From Phycisphaeraceae bacterium (lineage in GTDB: Bacteria; Planctomycetota; Phycisphaerae; Phycisphaerales; UBA1924), in NCBI GenBank assembly GCA_019636625.1, contig JAHBXE010000022.1, positions 1 to 52,635 on the forward strand: DNA of 52,635 bases, read 5' to 3'. The position numbers and the translations under genes were made by a program. The notes below the pieces were generated by a model, which was given only the letters and a program-made list of their open reading frames with translations, searched no databases and had not been told where the DNA came from. Of the stretch, positions 35,385 to 45,058 are shown one piece after another (position 1 is the first letter of the stretch; the number at the start of each line of letters is the position of its first letter).

Positions 35385-36077
35385 CTACCGCCGCCGGCGC
35401 GCCATCACGACGCCCGCCAGCCCCAGCATCCCCGCCGTCCCCGGCGCCGGGAAGATCGGGAAGTCGCACCCCGTCAGCGTGATGATGTAGTCCCCGAACT
35501 CCCCCTGCCCCGACCACGTCGTCAGCTGGTTGAACCCGCCGGGACCGTCCGGCCCCGAGACCTCGGTCAGGTTCGCGTAGTTGAAGATCCGCCCCGTCGC
35601 CCCGCCCGGACCGCTCGGCGCCAAGGGATGGAAGCTCGTCCCCGAGATCCCGATCATGTAGTCGCCCGGCAGGGCCACGATCACGTTCGTCCCGTCCGTC
35701 GACACGTTCGTGAACCGCGGCAGGTTGTTCGAAGGCGACTGGTCATCGTTCGCCAGCAGCCCGTACGCCCCGCCCGGCAGCGAAATGTTGAACAGGTACA
35801 GCTGCGCGTCGAAGTTTGCCGTCGTCACCGTCGCCGAGAAAATCGACGGGTTCACAATCCGGATGATGTAGCAATCCGCAAAGTCCGGCTCCACCCCCGT
35901 CCCCCCAAGCACGCCCGAAATCGTGTTCAGCGACCCCGCCGTGCCCCGCGGCACCTGCGCCGTGAACAACTGCTGCCCGGCGTCATTGACCTCCGTCCAG
36001 TCCGGTCCCGCGACCGCCGACGCCGACGACGCCAGAAGCACCCCCGCCGCGATTCGCCATCCACGCGATACACCCAT
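35385..36077 (-). CDS. Secreted protein with PEP-CTERM-like C-terminal sorting signal
   Basis: 230 residues with an N-terminal signal (MGVSRGWRIAAGVLLASSASAVA). The C-terminus carries FPAPGTAGMLGLAGVVMARRRR: a PAPG motif, a hydrophobic helix and a terminal Arg cluster, the layout of exosortase-dependent proteins. The middle is a beta-rich domain (PGDYMIGISGTSFHPLAPSG, VALPGDY, GDYIITLTG) like other PEP-CTERM proteins. AGGGAG precedes ATG 36077. A second protein with the same tail is at 43093. No exosortase gene is in the window. Confidence 0.85.
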   Translation of the reverse strand: MGVSRGWRIAAGVLLASSASAVAGPDWTEVNDAGQQLFTAQVPRGTAGSLNTISGVLGGTGVEPDFADCYIIRIVNPSIFSATVTTANFDAQLYLFNISLPGGAYGLLANDDQSPSNNLPRFTNVSTDGTNVIVALPGDYMIGISGTSFHPLAPSGPGGATGRIFNYANLTEVSGPDGPGGFNQLTTWSGQGEFGDYIITLTGCDFPIFPAPGTAGMLGLAGVVMARRRR

Positions 36078-36285
36078 CGCCGGCTCCCTTCCCGCCATCG
36101 CGCCCACTGCGCGAACCCGGAACGGTCACGCCGCGGCATCTCCGTCCGCGCGCTCCACTCCACACGTAAAGGTGCCTCAGCTTTCCTCCCCCGCAACCCG
36201 CCCGGCGCAAAAAACAGCACCGCCACCCCAATTCCCCGGAACTGCCCAGCTTCTCACCCACCCTGCCGGAGGCGATTGACAGCGC

Positions 36286-37548
36286 TCACCGCCCGTACGG
36301 CCCCTTCTTCTTGTCGTCCTTGTCCTCGCCCCCGCGCTTGGGCGTCGTGATCGCCTCGAAGCGAATCGTCTGGACCACTTCCTTCGGCGGCGCCGGGGTC
36401 ACCATCCACCCGTAGAACGCCGGCGACCCGTGCGACACCACGCCCTTCACCGGCGCAAAGAACTGGAACGCGAACGGAATCACCCCGTCCATCTCCTTGT
36501 GCTCGCCGAAGTACGGCCAAGGCCGGTCCAGCGGCGGCGGCCGCGTGCTGCTCTTGCGCATCCGCACCACATCCACCGGAACCCACACGACCGGGTCATC
36601 CAGCGACGGGTCCACCAGCGCAAACTCCGCCCACGCCCGGATCGACGACGACCCCTTTTTCCCCAGGAACCGCCCGTCCTTGCTCGCCCCCGCATCCAGG
36701 CCGATCACGCACCGCGCCGGCAGCCCCACCTGCCGATACGCCGCGACCAGCAGGCACACCATGTCAAACTCCGTCCCCCGACCCGTCCGCGCCGTCTCCG
36801 GCGCGCCCTGCAGCGAAACGCCCTCAATCTCCCCCGTCCGCGCGTTGTTGATCCCGTTCCCCGACGGCTGCACGTGCCGGATCACTTCCCCGGCAAAGTA
36901 CTTCGCCAGTTGCGCCGGCGGCAGGCTCTTGGGGTCCTTCCCGCCCGTCCACTTCTGGACCAGGTCCTTGACCGGCGCCATGTCGTACGGCCCGTCAAAG
37001 CCCAGGTCGATGTAATACTCCGGCTCCAGCGCCGTCTGCGCCGCCCCCCACGAGTCCGGCCACTTCAGCCGCATCGCCGCCGCCTCATCAAACTTCGTCC
37101 GGTACGACGTCACCGGCAGCTTGAGTTGAACCTCGACCTCTTCCCCCGTCCACCCCAGCATCGCCCACTTCGCCAGCCGCACACCCGCCGGATACCCCGC
37201 CAGGATCTCCGAAGGCTTGTCCAACACCCCCTTGTCATTCAGCCGCAGCCGCCCCTCCAGCTCCCGATCCGTCACCTGCAGCACCGACATCGAGGTCTCC
37301 CGAACAATCGGGAACACCACCGCCGCCGAAGTGAAGTCGAACGCCTCCCGCTCCGGCATCTTCGTCTTGGGGTTCGTCCGCGTCATCGGCCGGAGGTTCA
37401 GCGTGATGGTCGCGGTCCAGTCGTGCGGGTTCGTCCGCTCGATCACCCTGGGCCGCTCGCTCTTGCCCGGATCCCGGCCCCGCCCCTGCGCCAGCACCGG
37501 ACCCGCCATCAACCCGATCAACGCCAGTCCCAGCCACATCCGGTTCAT
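36286..37548 (-). CDS. Secreted transglutaminase-fold protein, probably inactive
   Basis: 420 residues with a signal peptide (MNRMWLGLALIGLMAGPVLA). The core region 240-330 has the transglutaminase-like shape (FDMVCLLVAAYRQVGLPARCV, IRAWAEFALVDPS, WVPVDVV). In active enzymes, Cys precedes this helix and His stands in HAWxE; here Glu260 is aligned with the Cys position and Arg304 replaces the His, while the Asp (326) is present. It is therefore probably a non-catalytic binding protein. AGGAG precedes ATG 37548. The last 20 residues are lysine-rich. The gene is divergent from fumarase, sharing about 150 nt of upstream DNA. Confidence 0.8.
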   Translation of the reverse strand: MNRMWLGLALIGLMAGPVLAQGRGRDPGKSERPRVIERTNPHDWTATITLNLRPMTRTNPKTKMPEREAFDFTSAAVVFPIVRETSMSVLQVTDRELEGRLRLNDKGVLDKPSEILAGYPAGVRLAKWAMLGWTGEEVEVQLKLPVTSYRTKFDEAAAMRLKWPDSWGAAQTALEPEYYIDLGFDGPYDMAPVKDLVQKWTGGKDPKSLPPAQLAKYFAGEVIRHVQPSGNGINNARTGEIEGVSLQGAPETARTGRGTEFDMVCLLVAAYRQVGLPARCVIGLDAGASKDGRFLGKKGSSSIRAWAEFALVDPSLDDPVVWVPVDVVRMRKSSTRPPPLDRPWPYFGEHKEMDGVIPFAFQFFAPVKGVVSHGSPAFYGWMVTPAPPKEVVQTIRFEAITTPKRGGEDKDDKKKGPYGR

Positions 37549-37699
37549 GGTCAACTCCTGTTGATCCCTCAGCCTAGCACCCCGCCAGCCCCCGCGGCCC
37601 CTTCCCAGCGCCGGCTCCACACCCTCCCATCCCCCCCCTACACTCCCCTTAGACACCCCCAAACCACCCCAGTTCCATCCCCAGCACCGAGGCTCCACC

Positions 37700-39280
<1,581 letters not shown>

Positions 39281-39431
39281 CCTTCTTCACCCCAACGGGG
39301 TGAACGAAAGTAGCCGGGGGTGGCTCTGCACCCCCGGAAAGCGGCCCCATCCCAAACTTCCGTTCCCACCCCCAAGGGGTGGAACAAGGGCAGGTGGCAT
39401 CACCCTCCCAACATGAATCACCAACCCGTGC

Positions 39432-39461
39432 CACCACCTTCCTGTCTTCAGGAAGGTGGTG
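39432..39461. repeat. REP-like palindrome, copy 1
   Basis: A 13-bp inverted repeat, CACCACCTTCCTG / CAGGAAGGTGGTG, around TCTT. The sequence between the arms is identical to copy 2. Confidence 0.85.
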
Positions 39462-39487
39462 CTCTTTGACCTGGAACGTACAACCGT

Positions 39488-39519
39488 GCACCACCTTCCT
39501 GTCTTCAGGAAGGTGGTGC
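39488..39519. repeat. REP-like palindrome, copy 2
   Basis: A 14-bp inverted repeat, GCACCACCTTCCTG / CAGGAAGGTGGTGC, around TCTT, 26 nt after copy 1. The repeated core is identical in both copies. Confidence 0.85.
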
Positions 39520-39656
39520 CCGTGTCCAACTCCAACCCGTGCCACCCCCTCCCATCCTCTCGAACGCGCCACAACCCCACCCACCATCATCCAGCAACCC
39601 CACCATGTCACCCCCACACGCCCCGTTACCATACCCCCGCAGCCCCGTCCTCCCCG

Positions 39657-41339
39657 ATGCACAATCCGGAACGTCATCTCGCCGCCCTCTCCGGAATCGT
39701 GCAACGCCACGCGCTCACCACCCTTGAACCGCGACTCGCCGCCTGCCGCGAACTCCTCGCCTCCGACGCCCCGCTCGATATCGCCGTCCTGGGCCAGTTC
39801 AAGAGCGGAAAGTCCTCCCTCCTCAACGCCCTCCTCGCCGACGACATCCTCCCCGTCGGCGTCCTCCCCGTCACCGCCGTCATCACACGCCTCCGCCCCG
39901 GCCCGCAACCCGCCGCCTCCATCACCCGACTCGACGGCGCCCACATCGACATCCCCCTCCACACCGCGGCGGACTACATCGCCGAATCCGCCAACCCGGA
40001 AAACGCCAAGGGCGTCTCCGCCGTCGATATCAGCACCCCCAATCTCGCCGACCTCCCCGGCATCCGACTCGTCGACACCCCCGGCCTCGGCAGCATCCAC
40101 GCCCACAACACGCAGAGCACCCTGGACTGGCTCCCCAGCGTCGCCCTCGCTCTCGTCGCGATCAGCGTCGAGCGCCCCCTCTCCGAAGAGGACCTCCGCC
40201 TCATCCGCACCCTGCAACCCATCGCCTCCCGCGTCGTCGTCGTGCTCACCAAGACCGACCTGCTCACCGAGGCCCAGGTGCGGCAGGTCCGCGACTTCAT
40301 CGCCCCAAGACTCCGCAACGCCCTCGCCCTCCCGCCCCACGCCACGCCCCAGATCATCGAGTTCTCCACCCGCCGCGACCCGCAGCGCCACCTCGCCAAC
40401 CTCCGCCAGGCCGTGCTGGCTCCCTTCGCCGCCAACGCCTCCGCCGAACGCGCCGCCGCGTTGAACCACAAACTTCTCCACATCGCCGGGGCCGCCCGCG
40501 AGTACCTCGAAATCGCGCTGAAAGCCGCCGAGAAGGCCGGGCACGATCGCCAGGCCCTCCTCCACGCGGTGCTCGACGATTCCATCGCCGAGCCGGTCAT
40601 CTCCCGCGAACTGTCCCAGGCCGCTTCCAGCGTCATCGGGCCATCGCGCGCGGAGTTCGAAGGCGCCCTGCTCACCCACGGCGACGAGATCCAGCGCCAC
40701 CTCATCGCCTCCCTCGCCGAAATGAAGTCGTGGCGCGGCCACCTCGGCGTCCAGACCCAACGCTACCAGTCGTTCATGCAGGAACGCGTAACCGCCGAAC
40801 TCGCCGCCCTCGCGCCCCAGGCCGGCGCCGTCGCCCGGCGCCTCCTCGCGGAGGCGGAGCGCCGCTTCCGACGCATCGCCGAGGCCTTCCGCGATCGCCT
40901 GAGCCGCAACGTCAGCCAATCCCTCGGGATCTCCTTCTCGCCCATCGCCTGGGAGCCCTCGCCCGCCCAGACCGTCGCCCCACCCGTGACCGTCGACCTC
41001 GCGTTCATGTCGCACTGGGACCTCTTCTGGTGGCTCCTGCCCATGCCCCTCATCGGCGGCCTGTTCCGCTCCCATTGTCGCTCCAAGGTCCCTTGGGAAG
41101 TCTGGATCAACCTGCGCCGCTACGCCGGCGCGTGGTACGAGGCCGCGGCCGGCGCCATCGAGTCCCAGAGAGACCACGCCGCCGCCTGGATCAGGTCCGA
41201 GCGAGCCACGCTGCACGCCCTGCTCACCGGATCCGCCGACGCCGCCGCACCCCTGCGTGCATCCATCGCCACCGCGCAGGAGTGTGCGGAAGCGATCGAG
41301 CAGATGAGCCAGGCGCCGCCCGCTTCCCACTCGACATGA
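39657..41339 (+). CDS. Dynamin-like GTPase
   Basis: A 560-residue protein of the dynamin superfamily, which binds GTP and remodels or tethers membranes. G1 is GQFKSGKSS (46-54), G3 is DTPG (140-143), and G4 is TKTD (198-201). Residues 270-440 are helical stalk (LEIALKAAEKAGHDRQALLH and beyond). Residues 445-475 contain a hydrophobic hairpin-like segment (LFWWLLPMPLIGGLF) suitable for membrane insertion. ATG 39657 fits the family start; an upstream reading gives low-complexity sequence. The ribosome site is weak. Single gene; partner dynamins often come in pairs, but none is adjacent here. Confidence 0.88.
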   Translation: MHNPERHLAALSGIVQRHALTTLEPRLAACRELLASDAPLDIAVLGQFKSGKSSLLNALLADDILPVGVLPVTAVITRLRPGPQPAASITRLDGAHIDIPLHTAADYIAESANPENAKGVSAVDISTPNLADLPGIRLVDTPGLGSIHAHNTQSTLDWLPSVALALVAISVERPLSEEDLRLIRTLQPIASRVVVVLTKTDLLTEAQVRQVRDFIAPRLRNALALPPHATPQIIEFSTRRDPQRHLANLRQAVLAPFAANASAERAAALNHKLLHIAGAAREYLEIALKAAEKAGHDRQALLHAVLDDSIAEPVISRELSQAASSVIGPSRAEFEGALLTHGDEIQRHLIASLAEMKSWRGHLGVQTQRYQSFMQERVTAELAALAPQAGAVARRLLAEAERRFRRIAEAFRDRLSRNVSQSLGISFSPIAWEPSPAQTVAPPVTVDLAFMSHWDLFWWLLPMPLIGGLFRSHCRSKVPWEVWINLRRYAGAWYEAAAGAIESQRDHAAAWIRSERATLHALLTGSADAAAPLRASIATAQECAEAIEQMSQAPPASHST

Positions 41340-41634
41340 ACCAGAGAGCGGGCAGGCCCGAGCCAGCACCCCACGCGGTCCAGCACGGAACACCGGCCCC
41401 GCCAGGCGTTGCGACGGACCCCAATCTGCCACCCAAGCCGTTCCGGCATCCCTCTCCGCGCCTCCCCGCCCCCCCTCCAGCCCTCGGTTTCATCTTCCTC
41501 CGCGCCCCAGCGTCCGAACTCCCACCCTCCGCGTACCTGCCTTTGGTGCCGCATGACCACCATTGTGCGCACGTTTCGTGGCCATGCACCCAAACCCCCT
41601 TGCATCTCCCCGCCGCGCTCGTATCTTCCCCCAC
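41340..41634. other. Non-coding stretch after the GTPase gene
   Basis: About 295 nt with no convincing gene, signal, tRNA or terminator. Codon use of the readable frames is Pro/Arg-rich and looks non-coding. Confidence 0.5.
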
Positions 41635-42063
41635 ATGGTCGCCGCCACCTCACATCCCCCTCCCCAGTGGCACGCCTTTCCATGGTGGCACGCCTCTCCG
41701 AGGCGTGCGCAACAATCCCTCCACAACCAACCAACCCGACCACCCAATCCACCCCCCCGCCCACCCCCACCCAACCCCCTCCTCGAACTCGCCTTCTCCC
41801 ACCCCCTCACCCCCCGCGACCCCGCCTCCATCAACGGCCACATCCCCGTCCCCGAATCCCCCCTCGCCGCCCTCCCCGATCCCTCCTCCACGCTCATCGC
41901 GATCGACCCGCCCACCATCACCTTCACCGACCACTCCTTCACCTGGTCCGCCACGCTCACCTTCGAGAGCGGCGACCGCTCCCGGTTCCATATCGATCTC
42001 GCCCTCATCGAGAACCGCTGGTTGATCACCTCGCTCGACCACCACATGCTCAACTCCGGGTAG
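41635..42063 (+). CDS. Possible hypothetical protein (uncertain start), C-terminal 60 aa domain plausible
   Basis: Readable frame of 142 residues. The C-terminal 60 residues (TITFTDHSFTWSATLTFESG, LALIENRWLITSLDHHMLNS) look like a real beta-rich domain. The first 70 residues are Pro/Arg-rich and overlap repeat DNA, so the ATG at 41635 is doubtful, and no GTG or TTG closer to the domain is available. It could be a decayed or misassigned gene. Confidence 0.4.
   Translation: MVAATSHPPPQWHAFPWWHASPRRAQQSLHNQPTRPPNPPPRPPPPNPLLELAFSHPLTPRDPASINGHIPVPESPLAALPDPSSTLIAIDPPTITFTDHSFTWSATLTFESGDRSRFHIDLALIENRWLITSLDHHMLNSG
41668..41708. repeat. Tandem GTGGCACGCCT repeat with palindrome
   Basis: GTGGCACGCCT occurs at 41668 and 41686, and GCACGCCTC / GAGGCGTGC forms a 9-bp stem with a 3-nt loop at 41688-41708. 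It lies inside the N-terminal part of the only readable frame here, so it may be an inserted repeat element. Confidence 0.7.
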
Positions 42064-42072
42064 CGGCCCCGG

Positions 42073-42078
42073 TACAAT
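42073..42078 (+). promoter_or_regulatory. Possible -10 element for a leaderless transcript
   Basis: TACAAT lies 7 nt before ATG 42086, and no ribosome binding site is present. This spacing would place the transcript start at or near the ATG. A -35 is not clear. Confidence 0.35.
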
Positions 42079-42085
42079 CGCGCGA

Positions 42086-42775
42086 ATGACCGTCAAGGAA
42101 GTCCTCGCCAAACTCAAGTCCCTCGCCGATGAATCCCGCCGGAAGCACAACGCCAAGGCCGGCGCCGGCGACAACCAGTTCGGCGTCAAGTCCGGCGACA
42201 TCCGCGCCCTCGCCAAGAAGATCAAGACCGATCACGAACTCGCGCTCAAACTCTGGGACACCGGCAACGCCGATGCCCAGTTGCTCGCCGCGCTCATCAT
42301 GAATCCCAAGGCCCTCTCCGCCGCCGAGGTCGAGACCCTCACCCGCACGACCGCCTTCGCGTACGTCGCCGACTGGTTCAACTCCTCCATCGTCGCCAAC
42401 CACCCCGACAAGGAGACCCTCCGCCAGAAGTGGATGAAACTCTCCGCCGCCAAGGCCAGCAAGGACCCCTGGTCCGCTCGCGCCGGCTGGCACTTCACCG
42501 CCAGCCTCATCAACTCCAAGACCGCCACCCCCGCCCTCGACCTCCCCGCCCTCCTCGACCGCATCGAGAAAGAAATGCCCAAGGCCCGCCCCGAGGTCCA
42601 ATGGACCATGAACAACACGCTCGCGGCCATCGGCATCCACCACCCCAAGCTCCGCCCAAGAGCCATCGCCATCGGCGAATCCATCGGCCTCTACAAAGAC
42701 TGGCCCGTCTCAAAGGGCTGCATCATCCCCTACGTCCCCGTCTGGGTCGAAGCCATGGTCCAACGCAAGACCTGA
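42086..42775 (+). CDS. DNA alkylation repair (AlkD-like) protein
   Basis: A 229-residue all-helical protein of the AlkC/AlkD HEAT-repeat family, which removes bulky or positively charged alkyl bases. Family segments: NQFGVKSGDIRALAKKIKTD, LAALIMNPKALS, WFNSSIVANHP and WHFTASLINSK. Length and helix pattern fit. The catalytic Asp and Trp of AlkD cannot be confirmed by eye, so the activity is inferred. No ribosome site is present; ATG 42086 is preceded by TACAAT, consistent with a leaderless mRNA. Single gene. Confidence 0.82.
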   Translation: MTVKEVLAKLKSLADESRRKHNAKAGAGDNQFGVKSGDIRALAKKIKTDHELALKLWDTGNADAQLLAALIMNPKALSAAEVETLTRTTAFAYVADWFNSSIVANHPDKETLRQKWMKLSAAKASKDPWSARAGWHFTASLINSKTATPALDLPALLDRIEKEMPKARPEVQWTMNNTLAAIGIHHPKLRPRAIAIGESIGLYKDWPVSKGCIIPYVPVWVEAMVQRKT

Positions 42776-43092
42776 AACGGGCCCACCGAGTCGATCCCGC
42801 ACGTTCGTGATCTCGAAGCGACTTCAAGCTACCCAGATTGACATCCCTCGACCACCAGAAGCGACTCCCGTACGTCCAACGTCAGATTTTCTCGCGTCCA
42901 ACCTTGATTTTCATGATTTGTCAGTTGCGAGGCCGCCACTGACTCGTTACCTTCACAGCGCCTCGGTTAGGAAGGTTTGAGAGACATTCCAGTGAAACCG
43001 GGTTCATGGATTGGCGGCGTGTGCCGCGATCTGGTTCGAGACGAGACAAGACACTCGTTCGTAGTTGGGCCTTTTGCATAGGAGGACTTGCA
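42776..43092. other. Intergenic region (317 nt) before the PEP-CTERM-like gene
   Basis: AT-richer than the average of the window, for example TTGATTTTCATGATTTG at 42905-42921. No gene, tRNA or repeat is evident. It probably carries the promoter of the 43093 gene; an AGGAGG is present 8 nt before the start. Confidence 0.5.
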
Positions 43093-43776
43093 GTGAAAAT
43101 TCGCTTTGCCCTTTTGACGATCGCCGCGTTGGCCGGCTCCGCCCACGCCCAGTTCTTTTCCGAGAGCTTTGAGACGGCAATTCCCGTCGCTTCGCAAGGT
43201 CCACCCGGCGTCACGATCGCGCTTCCAAGCGGCAACTGGCACGCCCTCAACGAGAGCAATCCCATCGGTACAACCGGCGTGTTCACGTCGACGCTGTTCG
43301 CTCCTGTTCCCGATGGCACGCAGCACGCGGCAATGAACTTCAACAACGGCGCGGGTGTTTCGAACCTGAGCACGTGGTTTATGAGCCCAAACGTCGTCTT
43401 CAATAACGGTGACACCATCGAGTTCTGGTCCCGCACGGTAAACAATCCCTCGTTCCCGGATCGCCTGCACCTCAAGCTCAGCACTGCCGGCGCCAGCACG
43501 GCCAGCGCAGACTTCACCACCACACTCTTGACCATCAACAACGGTTTGACCACGGGCGGCTATCCCAGCGTGTGGACGCAGTACACGGCGACCATCTCCG
43601 GCCTCGGCGGCCCGACCTCCGGCCGCTTCGCCTTTCACTACAGCGTCCCCAATGGCGGCCCCTCGGGCTCCAACAGCGACTTTGTCGGTATCGACATGGT
43701 CGTCTACGCCCCGGCGCCCGGCGCTGCGGCTCTTCTCGGCCTCGGCGGCCTCCTCGCCGCGCGTCGCCGCCGCTGA
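43093..43776 (+). CDS. Secreted protein with PEP-CTERM-like sorting tail
   Basis: 227 residues with signal peptide MKIRFALLTIAALAGSAHA. The middle is a jelly-roll-like choice-of-anchor domain (FSESFETAIPVA, WHALNESNPIG, DTIEFWSRTVNN, GRFAFHYSVPNGG). The C-terminal tail PAPGAAALLGLGGLLAARRRR is the same type as that of the protein at 35385. GTG 43093 is chosen because AGGAGG is 8 nt upstream and the signal peptide starts there. Probably processed by an exosortase encoded elsewhere. A strong terminator follows. Confidence 0.87.
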   Translation: MKIRFALLTIAALAGSAHAQFFSESFETAIPVASQGPPGVTIALPSGNWHALNESNPIGTTGVFTSTLFAPVPDGTQHAAMNFNNGAGVSNLSTWFMSPNVVFNNGDTIEFWSRTVNNPSFPDRLHLKLSTAGASTASADFTTTLLTINNGLTTGGYPSVWTQYTATISGLGGPTSGRFAFHYSVPNGGPSGSNSDFVGIDMVVYAPAPGAAALLGLGGLLAARRRR

Positions 43777-43810
43777 GCATTCGGCGTTCGATCAGATCTG
43801 AATCGTTCTC

Positions 43811-43839
43811 AACGCAGCCCCCGTCACGGGGGCTGCGTT
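43811..43839. terminator. Bidirectional terminator
   Basis: A 13-bp perfect stem AACGCAGCCCCCG / CGGGGGCTGCGTT with a 3-nt loop, between the convergent 43093 gene and the TPR gene. T-rich arms could serve both directions. Confidence 0.75.
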
Positions 43840-43860
43840 CATTTGAAGCCGCGGCAGAGT

Positions 43861-44541
43861 TCAACCGTTGCTGTGCATCGCTCGCATCAACTCCCCACAC
43901 TTGGCCCGGTTCTTCTCATCGCCCAGTTCCCCAAACGCCGCCTCTGCCCGCCCGATCAACTCTCGCGCCTTCTGCTTCTCCCCCCGCGCCAGCGCAATCT
44001 CGCCCAGGTTGCAAAGCCGGCTCGCCACCACCGCCCGATACCCCACCCGCTCCGCCACCGCCAGTGCCTCCAGGTTCAACCGCTCCGCCTCGTCCAGTTC
44101 GCCCCGAGCTTCCGGCACCAGCGACAGGTTCCCCAGGTCCCGCGCCACGCCCTCCTCGTTCCCCAACGCCCGATCCATCTCCAACGCCCGCCGCAGACAC
44201 TCCTCCGCCCGGACCAGCTCCCCCCGGAAGAACCAGATCAACCCATAGTTGTTCCACGCCCGCGCCTCATCCGCCGACCCCGGCGCCGCCAGCTCCAGCC
44301 GCCGCTTCACCAGCCCCTCCGCCGCGTCGTACTCCCCCATCCGAAACCGAAACTGAAACGCGGCGTACACCACCCGCATATCCGCACTCCCCGCCACCGC
44401 CACCTCAAACAACCCCTTCGCCTCCTCCACCCTTCCCCCGTCCGCCGCTTCCACCGCCCGAAGCGCCACCACATTACCCGCCGCCCGCACGCCCTCCAGC
44501 GTATCAGGCGAAAACCACGAAGTTGGACTCCCCTCAGCCAT
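43861..44541 (-). CDS. TPR-repeat protein
   Basis: A 226-residue soluble protein with about five tetratricopeptide repeats (ARAWNNYGLIWFFRGELVRA, LCNLGEIALARGEKQKA, RDLGNLSLVPEARGELDEA). No catalytic domain or export signal. It probably acts as a protein-binding scaffold. ATG 44541 is preferred; ATG 44553 four residues earlier is possible. Both overlap the end of the GNAT gene on the same strand, so the two are likely co-translated. Confidence 0.82.
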   Translation of the reverse strand: MAEGSPTSWFSPDTLEGVRAAGNVVALRAVEAADGGRVEEAKGLFEVAVAGSADMRVVYAAFQFRFRMGEYDAAEGLVKRRLELAAPGSADEARAWNNYGLIWFFRGELVRAEECLRRALEMDRALGNEEGVARDLGNLSLVPEARGELDEAERLNLEALAVAERVGYRAVVASRLCNLGEIALARGEKQKARELIGRAEAAFGELGDEKNRAKCGELMRAMHSNG

Positions 44542-45049
44542 GCGAGGACTCATGCTCTTGTGGACCCGCCAGCTTCGCCAGCGACTCCCGCGTCAGCCGG
44601 AACACCGTCCATTCATCCATGGAGATCGCCCCCATGCTCCGGTAGAACTCGATCGCCGGCGTGTTCCAGTCCAGCACGGACCACTCCATCCGGCCGCAGC
44701 CCATGCCGTGGGCCAGCCGGGCCAGGTGCAGGAAGAGGGCCTTGCCGAGGCCGCGCCCGCGGCATTCGGGGCGGACGAACAGGTCCTCGAGGTACAGACC
44801 GGGGCGGCCCATCCATGTGGAGAAGTTGAAGAAGTAAAGGGCGAAGCCTTCCGGCCGGCCGTCGAGCTCGCCGATCACGCAGTGGGCGCGGGGGGTGGGT
44901 CCGAAGAGGTGTTCGCGGAGCAGTTCGGGCGTGGCGACCACGGCGCCGGGGTCGCGCTCGTACTCCGCCAGTTCGCGGATCAGCGACAGGATCAGCGGCA
45001 CATCGGCGGGCGCGGCGGGACGGATGGTCATGTCGTGGCCGGTGTTCAT
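44534..45049 (-). CDS. GNAT-family N-acetyltransferase
   Basis: 171 residues with the GNAT acetyl-CoA site RPECRGRGLGKALFLHLARLA (motif A: R-G-x-G-x-G/A) around residue 105 and the C-terminal WNTPAIEFYRSMGA segment. It resembles the spermine/spermidine acetyltransferase group (SSAT2-like), but the substrate is not certain. ATG 45049 is used; ATG 45031 (MTIRPAAPADV) is an equally plausible start. It overlaps the TPR gene, and a DUF4345-type membrane protein gene lies upstream. Confidence 0.88.
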   Translation of the reverse strand: MNTGHDMTIRPAAPADVPLILSLIRELAEYERDPGAVVATPELLREHLFGPTPRAHCVIGELDGRPEGFALYFFNFSTWMGRPGLYLEDLFVRPECRGRGLGKALFLHLARLAHGMGCGRMEWSVLDWNTPAIEFYRSMGAISMDEWTVFRLTRESLAKLAGPQEHESSHG

Positions 45050-45058
45050 CCGCCATTG

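Larger units (their letters stand above)
39281..39656. repeat. Palindrome-rich intergenic region (376 nt, no gene)
   Basis: The gap between fumC and the GTPase holds several hairpin units and no supportable gene. TCACCCC-AAC-GGGGTGA at 39287-39303, just after the fumC stop, could act as a terminator. CCGGGGGTG/CACCCCCGG is at 39314-39337 and CCACCCC/GGGGTGG at 39366-39382. The direct motif CCAACCCGTGCCACC occurs at 39421 and 39532, with a shorter variant near 39483. The pattern resembles REP-like elements. Confidence 0.7.

Noticed and set aside
39432..39519. CRISPR-like repeats
   Set aside because: Only two palindromic copies 26 nt apart, no regular spacers and no cas genes.
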